Below are positions 58,375 to 64,000 of a stretch of 64,000 nucleotides of DNA, piece by piece. The notes beneath the pieces were generated by a model. It did no database searches. It had not been told where the DNA came from and saw nothing but the letters and a program-made list of their open reading frames with translations. Origin of the DNA: Pedobacter sp. SYSU D00535 (GTDB lineage Bacteria; Bacteroidota; Bacteroidia; Sphingobacteriales; Sphingobacteriaceae); assembly GCF_017355855.1 (NCBI RefSeq), contig NZ_JAFEWD010000005.1, positions 247,379 to 311,378 of the forward strand. Reading direction: 5' to 3'. Both the position numbers and the translations under genes were made by a program. Numbering within the stretch: the stretch's first letter is position 1; each line of letters opens with the position of its first letter.

Positions 58375-59088
58375 ATGCGAATTACTCTTAGAATGTGCTG
58401 TGCATCAGCAGTATCGCTTCTGATGTCGGCAGGTACCTTCCTGAATGCTCAACATCGACTTAACCTGAACCTGAAGAGAGAGCTGGACAGTATTTATACG
58501 GTAGATCAAAAGTACAGAGGAGCGTTATCGAGCCTAAACCAGGGAGCAAATGCAGATTCTATTGCCGCTGTTTTCGGTAGACCACGGGAAGGATTAGATT
58601 GGTTTCTGATGCAGGAGATGGGTAAGGCCGATTCGGCAAATTTGGTACGGGTAAGAGGAATTATCAAGTCGTACGGTTATCCTGGTAAGACCCTCGTTGG
58701 GGTGCCAGCTAACGAAACGGCTTGGTATGTGATCCAGCACTCTTCATTCATAAAGGAATTTATCCCCCATATAAAACAGGCTGCTAAGGAAAAGGAACTG
58801 CCTTATCGTTTATATGCACAAATGGCAGATCGGCTCCTCATGCAGGAAGGTAAGGAACAGCTTTACGGGACTCAAGTCTATGGTTTAAGGACTGTGAATA
58901 GGCAGACAGGAAAGGAGGAGTGGAAAACGTTTGTATGGCCGATAAAAAAGCCGAAGAATGTGAACAGGTTGAGACGAAAAGCCGGTTTCCCCAAAACTAT
59001 TGAAGAGCATGCTGCGTCTTTCGGCTTGGAATACAAGCTTGTTACCCTGGAAGAAGTCAGGGTATTGGAGGAGCATATTAAGAAATAG
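58375..59088 (+). CDS. DUF6624 secreted protein
   Basis: ATG 58375 (MRITLRMCCASAVSLLMSAG..., signal peptide) is better than the TTG start 33 bases upstream. The 237-aa protein shows the DUF6624 pattern: LKRELDSIYTVDQKYRGALS, IIKSYGYPGKTLVGVPANETAWYVIQHS, LLMQEGKEQLYGTQV. Function is unknown. It is single between ispG and the DUF4256 gene, with no clear terminator. Confidence 0.82.
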   Translation: MRITLRMCCASAVSLLMSAGTFLNAQHRLNLNLKRELDSIYTVDQKYRGALSSLNQGANADSIAAVFGRPREGLDWFLMQEMGKADSANLVRVRGIIKSYGYPGKTLVGVPANETAWYVIQHSSFIKEFIPHIKQAAKEKELPYRLYAQMADRLLMQEGKEQLYGTQVYGLRTVNRQTGKEEWKTFVWPIKKPKNVNRLRRKAGFPKTIEEHAASFGLEYKLVTLEEVRVLEEHIKK

Positions 59089-59197
59089 GAACTGCCTTCA
59101 TTTATTTACTTTTACCTATTTTAGTTCTTAATAAAGTAGGTCCATCGCAGGTCGAAGATCCTGCAGTAGCCTAAAACCCATAGTAACCTAAAAGATT

Positions 59198-59773
59198 ATG
59201 AGCAATATCAGTCGTGATACCAAAGGGCTGAGCGTAGAGCAGCGCCAGGACCTGATCAACCTGTTGAAAGCCCGTTTCGAGAAAAACATGAAACGTCACG
59301 AAGGGCTGGATTGGACAAAAATACAAGCGAAACTGCAGGCGAGCCCTGAAAAGCTTTGGTCGCTGGACGATATGGAAGTCAGTGGAGGTGAGCCCGATGT
59401 TATTGGTTATGATGAGAAGACCGACCAATATATCTTCTGCGATTGCTCCCCTGAAAGTCCGAAGGGACGCCGTAGTATTTGTTATGATGGTGAAGCCCTG
59501 AGGTCGCGAAAGGAACATAAGCCTCATCATAGCGCCATGGAAATGGCAGCAGAAATGGGTATTGAAATGTTAACGGAGGAACAGTACCGTGAACTTCAGA
59601 AGCTCGGTAATTTCGATACGAAAACCTCCAGTTGGGTGCAAACCCCCGAAGAGATCAGGAAGCTGGGAGGTGCTCTTTTCGGCGACCGCCGTTATGGGCA
59701 GGTATTTATCTACCATAACGGAGCAGAATCCTATTATGGTGTCAGAGGTTTCAGGGGATTATTAAAAGTCTGA
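59198..59773 (+). CDS. DUF4256 family protein
   Basis: The 191-aa protein matches the DUF4256 pattern: LLKARFEKNMKRHEGLDW, MEVSGGEPDVIGYDEKTDQY, FCDCSPESPKGRRSICYD and SWVQTPEEIRKLGGALFGDRR. It is cytoplasmic with a few conserved Cys and Asp residues. Function unknown. Convergent with GH127 and sharing a hairpin. Confidence 0.85.
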   Translation: MSNISRDTKGLSVEQRQDLINLLKARFEKNMKRHEGLDWTKIQAKLQASPEKLWSLDDMEVSGGEPDVIGYDEKTDQYIFCDCSPESPKGRRSICYDGEALRSRKEHKPHHSAMEMAAEMGIEMLTEEQYRELQKLGNFDTKTSSWVQTPEEIRKLGGALFGDRRYGQVFIYHNGAESYYGVRGFRGLLKV

Positions 59774-59797
59774 AAAGTGTCCGGAAGGTTTATAGTA

Positions 59798-59829
59798 AAG
59801 AGGAGAAGGTCATAAACACTTCTCCTCTT
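59798..59829. terminator. Bidirectional terminator
   Basis: A perfect 11-bp stem AAGAGGAGAAG (59798-59808) / CTTCTCCTCTT (59819-59829) lies between the convergent DUF4256 and GH127 genes. Confidence 0.75.
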
Positions 59830-59852
59830 AATTTTATCAGTTTTTTATAAGC

Positions 59853-62207
59853 TTACTTCCTGAGCAGTCTTACCTCGTAGATTCCTGCTATTGCCGAACC
59901 GGCTTTCGCTTTGAATTGCACTTTTATAGGGTTCTTGTTTCCCCTGACGATTGCTGCAGGAAGATCGAAAGTTTTGGTGACGAAATCGTTGCCTTCGTCG
60001 CCCTTCAGGGAGATTGAAGAGAGCAGCGCGTCGTTTACGTAGATATCAAAGTCTTTATTGCGATCTGCCCCGAAATAGGTAATGCTTAGTTTGGAAGCCT
60101 GACTATCAGGATTTCTCATATCATAACTGAACCAACCTTTACCATTTCTATAATGCTGCTCCCTGAACATCCCCGTTTCGGTATGCTCTCCCTTGAAATT
60201 ATGATCCGACTCCGGCTGCTGTTCGCCTGCAATCACCAGGTCGACGGTATTTGCTTCCAACGCCAGCTTCGCCTCTTCCTTCTGTTTCATCGACTGCAGT
60301 ACTTTCGGAAGCTCTTCACGACTGGTGAAGGGCCAGTAGATCACGTAGCGGGCATCATGGACCTGATAGAAAGGAACCAGCTTCAGGTCTTTATAGCGGT
60401 CCTGATGAATCAACTCACTTGCAGAAAAACTTAAGCCATTTCCGGCCGGTTTAATCGCCGCGACAAATGCTTCTTTGTTACCGACAAGCAGTGGCGCTTC
60501 TTCCAGCGGAATTATTTTTCCACTGGCGATATGTCCCATACGACTGTCATCAGCTCGCAGTTTTGTTAAATCATTTGTGCCAGTTGTAGCGGCCAGCACC
60601 AGGGGGCCGTGAACAAAAGAAAGCCAATTCGACTTGTCAGGGAGCTGTTCAACCATAGTTTTCATGGGTAGCGTTACCGCGATTTTATCGCCATTTTTCC
60701 AGGTTCTATCGAGGCTAAGATAGCCGGCCGGGTCAACCTTGCCACTCACTTCCTGATTATTTACCTTCACCAGCATTGGTCCGGCCAACCAGGAGGGCTG
60801 ACGTAATTTCAAGCTGAAGCGCTGCGACTTCTTCAATGACATCGTGAACGTAGAGCGCTCTTCCTGCGGAAAGGTTGTCTGCTGATTAACAGCTATTCCC
60901 CGTTCTTTCCAGGTAAGGGTAGAGGGGATAAACAAGTTTACATAGAGATTCTTTTCGTCGTTTGCATAGATCATCTCGCCATACTTTCCATGATTTTCAA
61001 TGCCCGATCCCACACAACACCAGAATGATTGCTGCGGTGATGAATACACCCGGTAATGATTGGGACGGATAGGAGTGAAGTAGACGAAGCCACCTTCGGG
61101 GTGTTGGGAAGAAAGGATATGGTTGTAAACGGTGCGCTCGTAGTAGTCGAAATACTTCGAGTCAGGATTCTCGAGGAAAAGTTGTTTACTTAGCTTCAGC
61201 ATGTTATAGCTGTTGCATGTCTCAGGTCCTTCCCGAGACTCCAGCATGGATGAGAAGTTGTTGGGCGGATTGAAATGCTCGCGGACACTGTTTCCACCGA
61301 AAGCAACTGTCCGGTTGTTGACAACCGTATTCCAGAAGAAACTAGCCGCTTGTCCATAGCTTTTATCTCCTGTTTGTGCAGCAATACGCGCAAAGCCGAT
61401 CACTTTCGGTATCTGCGTATTCGCATGGAGTCCGTTCAGGGAATCTTTATTTTCGGCCAGTGGATTCAGAATAGTTTGGTGCGAGAATTTCTTTGCCAGT
61501 TCCAGGTAGCGCTTATCTCCGGTTATAAGGGCTACATCAGCAAATACCTCATTCATGCCGCCATGCTCGCTGCGCAGCATGTCCTGCATCTGGCCCTCCG
61601 TCAGCTTAGCGGTCAGGTTAAGCGCCCACTCTGACAATCCTATAAGTATTTTTTTAGCTTTTTCACTCCCCGTAAGTCGGTAAGCGTCCACCAGTCCGGC
61701 GTAAGTTTTATGGATATTATACCAGGGCACCCACTTATCATTCAACGAAAAGCCTCCCGCCTTGATCTTTCCCTGGGCTATATCGTTCCACATCGCCTTG
61801 CTTCCCGGAACGCCTCCTACGTAACCGTTGCCATTTTGCTGCTGGCATTTTTCCAGCCAGTCGAGCATATAGTTTAGTCGGTCTAAAAAAACTTTATCGC
61901 CTGTGCTCGCATACATCTGCGCGACTGCTGTTAGGTAATGCCCACCAATATGCCCATCCAGGCCGGTATTCTCCCAATTGCCGTAACTTTTTGCTTTTGG
62001 TTCAAGACCAGCCTCCCGCAGAAATGGAGCAAGCAAGCGATCCGCGTCGAGAGAGAGAATGTATTTTGCATCCGTTTGCTGGGCCTCTAAAAAAGGACTG
62101 GGAAGCAATCGGACTGAGGATAGCGGGAAGGGGCTGAGTTTTGAGCTTTGACTAAAAGCTCCCCAGCTACTGAGTGTCAATAGAGCAATAAAAAATCTTT
62201 TTCTCAT
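59853..62207 (-). CDS. GH127 beta-L-arabinofuranosidase (DUF1680)
   Basis: The 784-aa protein has a signal peptide (ending GAFSQ) and an (alpha/alpha)6 barrel. Zinc/nucleophile residues match the HypBA1 pattern: Glu329 and Cys331 (PETCNSYNM), then Cys397 (putative nucleophile) and Cys398 (WCCVGSGIE). The C-terminal third has beta-sandwich domains, the last reading IKVQFKAKAGSAIAGIYEVRLLRK. It removes beta-L-arabinofuranose, so it complements the alpha-acting GH51 and GH43 enzymes. Isolated from them by 46 kb and adjacent to an IS element upstream. Confidence 0.92.
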   Translation of the reverse strand: MRKRFFIALLTLSSWGAFSQSSKLSPFPLSSVRLLPSPFLEAQQTDAKYILSLDADRLLAPFLREAGLEPKAKSYGNWENTGLDGHIGGHYLTAVAQMYASTGDKVFLDRLNYMLDWLEKCQQQNGNGYVGGVPGSKAMWNDIAQGKIKAGGFSLNDKWVPWYNIHKTYAGLVDAYRLTGSEKAKKILIGLSEWALNLTAKLTEGQMQDMLRSEHGGMNEVFADVALITGDKRYLELAKKFSHQTILNPLAENKDSLNGLHANTQIPKVIGFARIAAQTGDKSYGQAASFFWNTVVNNRTVAFGGNSVREHFNPPNNFSSMLESREGPETCNSYNMLKLSKQLFLENPDSKYFDYYERTVYNHILSSQHPEGGFVYFTPIRPNHYRVYSSPQQSFWCCVGSGIENHGKYGEMIYANDEKNLYVNLFIPSTLTWKERGIAVNQQTTFPQEERSTFTMSLKKSQRFSLKLRQPSWLAGPMLVKVNNQEVSGKVDPAGYLSLDRTWKNGDKIAVTLPMKTMVEQLPDKSNWLSFVHGPLVLAATTGTNDLTKLRADDSRMGHIASGKIIPLEEAPLLVGNKEAFVAAIKPAGNGLSFSASELIHQDRYKDLKLVPFYQVHDARYVIYWPFTSREELPKVLQSMKQKEEAKLALEANTVDLVIAGEQQPESDHNFKGEHTETGMFREQHYRNGKGWFSYDMRNPDSQASKLSITYFGADRNKDFDIYVNDALLSSISLKGDEGNDFVTKTFDLPAAIVRGNKNPIKVQFKAKAGSAIAGIYEVRLLRK

Positions 62208-62451
62208 ATCCGTTTAGGGTGTGCTAAGTGCTTTCTTCGATGTCCTGGTTAGGGACATCGCTTAATTGGTGTTATTGGTTGTTCTGATTAGTAAATGCAA
62301 TTTAATACTTTTTTTTAATTGTCAAATTAACATTTTAAAAAGTAGGGTGGGTGTAGAGCAATGTCTGAAATGAGGCTGATTGTCGCTAAGTATTTAGCCA
62401 GCGAATGTTAACTCTAAAATAAGATCTAGGACTGCATGCCATTAAGGTCGG
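62208..62451. other. GH127 upstream region cut by an IS element
   Basis: About 245 bp between the GH127 start and the IS left end. It should contain the GH127 promoter on the minus strand; no clear box was identified. The IS insertion separates it from whatever lay upstream. Confidence 0.35.
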
Positions 62452-62488
62452 TGTCACTTCCTAAAACAGCTATACACATTAAGAGTGT

Positions 62489-63025
62489 ATGGAATCACAA
62501 AAAGAAGAACAACAGATTAAGGGAGAGCGGCTAGCATATCGCTTTTCAATCGAGGAAAAGAAGGAAGCCGTCCGGGCTGTAGAAAGAGGAGAATTAGTTA
62601 AATCAGTAATTGCCCGTTACCGGATCAGTGACAAAACGCTGGCAAATTGGAGAAATCGGTATAGCCAAACTCATAAACCGGTAGCTCACCGAGTTTATAA
62701 ATTCTCAGAAAAGCGTTCAGTACTACGCGCTATTGAGAAAGGTATGAGCGTGAGTGATGCAGCCATAGCTTTTGGAATACGGAATAGTGGCTCTATTCGG
62801 GAATGGATAAAGCAAACAACCGCGGAAAATGCCGACCTTAGTGCTATTGCCATGAAAAAAGCGCAACCACAAGAGTCTAAAGAGCAAGATCTGGAAACAC
62901 TCAGACAGCAGTTGGCCGAGGCCCAGCTAAAGATTAAAGCCCTGGAGACATTGATCGATGTAGCTGAAGAACACCTGAAGATTGATATCCGAAAAAAGCC
63001 TGGTGCCAGGCAGTCACCAAAATGA
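62489..63025 (+). CDS. IS3-family transposase OrfA
   Basis: The 178-aa protein has two helix-turn-helix units (FSIEEKKEAVRAVERGELVKSV...SDKTLANWRNRY and FSEKRSVLRAIEKGMSVSDAAIAFGI) and a leucine-zipper-type coiled coil at about 130-165 (LETLRQQLAEAQLKIKALETLIDVAEEHL). The length is that of the double-HTH OrfA of the IS150-type subgroup. It binds the IS ends and joins OrfB, usually by -1 programmed frameshifting; here the ATGA overlap is the join. Confidence 0.9.
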   Translation: MESQKEEQQIKGERLAYRFSIEEKKEAVRAVERGELVKSVIARYRISDKTLANWRNRYSQTHKPVAHRVYKFSEKRSVLRAIEKGMSVSDAAIAFGIRNSGSIREWIKQTTAENADLSAIAMKKAQPQESKEQDLETLRQQLAEAQLKIKALETLIDVAEEHLKIDIRKKPGARQSPK

Positions 63026-63918
63026 AAGAGGACTATCCTGGCACAGGTATAAAGATACTGTGCCGACTGTTTGGCAAAACCCGCCATGCCTGGTATGATC
63101 ACCAGTGGCGTCTGAAGGATACCGGTGTTAAAGAGGATATTATTCTGCAACATGTATTGAACATAAGAAAGGATCTGCCGCGGGTTGGGACACTGAAACT
63201 GCAACATATAATTACTCCGCAATTGGCTGCTCACGGCATTTCATGTGGTAGAGATTATCTGTTTGACCTAATGCGCGAACATGGTCTGTATATCCGAAAA
63301 CGTAAGCGACGGGTGATTACCACCGATTCCAGACACTGGATGCATAAATATCCCAACTTGGTAAAGGAGTTGAAGGTTACGCGCCCTGAGCAGCTCTGGG
63401 TAAGTGATATCACTTACATTCGAATAAGTTCGGGCTGGGCCTATCTGAGCCTGATCACCGATGCTTATTCGCATAAAGTGATGGGATATTGCTTGAGAAA
63501 GGACCTTTCTGCCCAGGGCTGTATAGAGGCGCTGGAAATGGCATTGGAGAACAGGGATTACAATGAGACCCTGATCCATCATTCCGACCGCGGCTCACAG
63601 TATTGCTCCAAAGAATATGTAGCACTTTTAATTCAGAACAAAGTAGCAATCAGCATGACAGAGAATGGCGATCCTTACGAGAACGCAATCGCAGAACGCA
63701 TGAACGGTATTCTTAAATCCGAGTTTGACTTATACGTATCACAGCAAGGGCTGGCAGAAACAAAGCAGCATATCGCTCGGTCCGTTGCTGCCTACAACCA
63801 GATTCGGCCGCACGACAGTTGTGACCGCCTCACCCCCGAGAAGGCTCATCTGCAAAGTGGAATATTAAGAAAACGATGGAAAAGTAGAAATCAAATAACC
63901 GCAACACCACTTGTATAG
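63022..63918 (+). CDS. IS3-family transposase OrfB (DDE integrase)
   Basis: The 298-aa protein has an HTH_21-type N-terminus and a retroviral-integrase-like catalytic core with Asp129 (WVSDITY), Asp189 (HHSDRGSQY) and Glu225 (ENAIAERMNG). The D-to-E spacing of 35 residues is the IS3 D(35)E motif. It overlaps OrfA at ATGA 63022-63025. C-terminal motif NQIRPHDSCDRLTPEKA matches the family. Confidence 0.93.
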   Translation: MKEDYPGTGIKILCRLFGKTRHAWYDHQWRLKDTGVKEDIILQHVLNIRKDLPRVGTLKLQHIITPQLAAHGISCGRDYLFDLMREHGLYIRKRKRRVITTDSRHWMHKYPNLVKELKVTRPEQLWVSDITYIRISSGWAYLSLITDAYSHKVMGYCLRKDLSAQGCIEALEMALENRDYNETLIHHSDRGSQYCSKEYVALLIQNKVAISMTENGDPYENAIAERMNGILKSEFDLYVSQQGLAETKQHIARSVAAYNQIRPHDSCDRLTPEKAHLQSGILRKRWKSRNQITATPLV

Positions 63919-64000
63919 TTCATAAAGGAATAACAAATTGCAGTGTATAATTGAATTAGTAATAAGCAATAAACCTGTATAGCTATTTCAGGACGAGACA

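Larger units (their letters stand above)
62452..64000 (+). mobile_element. IS3-family insertion sequence, apparently complete
   Basis: Left end TGTCACTTCCTAAAACAGCT and right end (reverse complement TGTCTCGTCCTGAAATAGCT) match at 21 of the first 25 positions, with 5'-TG and CA-3' termini, as expected for IS3. With these ends the element is 1549 bp and stops on the final base of the window, so the right target-site repeat is not visible. Two ORFs in IS3 layout (orfA, orfB overlapping by 4 bp) fill it. Both frames are intact, so it may be active. Confidence 0.85.

Overview
The window looks like a chromosome segment of a Bacteroidetes bacterium, most plausibly Sphingobacteriaceae (Pedobacter-like). 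The evidence is a glycoside-hydrolase locus for pectic polysaccharides, the long (666 aa) form of IspG, an Hc1-type histone-like micro-protein, Bacteroidetes-style promoters (TTG, about 19 bases, TAnnTTTG), a subclass B1 metallo-beta-lactamase and many lineage-typical DUF proteins. The genus is inference; no rRNA is present.

Layout. (1) 1-13143: a one-directional carbohydrate locus aimed at rhamnogalacturonan-I side chains and backbone: GH51 (cut by the window edge), GH43, secreted aldose 1-epimerase, BNR-4 protein, GH105 unsaturated rhamnogalacturonyl hydrolase, a second GH43, GH2 beta-galactosidase and a DUF2264 protein. No SusC/SusD pair is visible; it may lie upstream. (2) 13144-17164: small membrane protein, histone-like protein, a hexuronate-type MFS transporter divergent from a membrane-anchored regulator, a structured intergenic region and tRNA-Ala(GGC). 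(3) 17165-25080: an AT-richer accessory tract. It starts with a membrane-protein/AraC chimeric pseudogene, then carries single genes all on the + strand (alpha/beta hydrolase, zinc-type oxidoreductase, CPBP protease, B1 metallo-beta-lactamase, NTF2-like), several separated by 130-210 bp palindromic elements ending in GCTAAC/GTTAGC. It looks like a gene-cassette array without a visible integrase. (4) 25086-30230: small hypotheticals, a sialate O-acetylesterase and a GNAT. (5) 30231-46555: housekeeping genes parE, ettA, clpC, parC and msrA mixed with a third GH43, YkuK-like, Gfo/Idh oxidoreductase, beta-barrel protein and a voltage-gated K+ channel. (6) 46634-50125: HupE/UreJ and M1 peptidase, next to a DUF6702 gene broken by a one-base frameshift. 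(7) 50192-59773: lipoprotein, RNA-methyltransferase-like protein, MlaE/MlaF ABC pair, SDR, PspC and LiaF-like pair, ispG, DUF6624, DUF4256. (8) 59853-64000: GH127 beta-L-arabinofuranosidase, then an IS3-family element whose inverted repeats place its right end at the last base of the window.

Together GH51, the GH43s and GH127 would release L-arabinose from arabinan or arabinogalactan, GH2 would release galactose, GH105 would cleave the unsaturated uronyl-rhamnose product of a lyase, GalM would equilibrate the sugars, and the MFS transporter is a candidate for uronate uptake. Strong rho-independent hairpins, many bidirectional, separate most convergent units.
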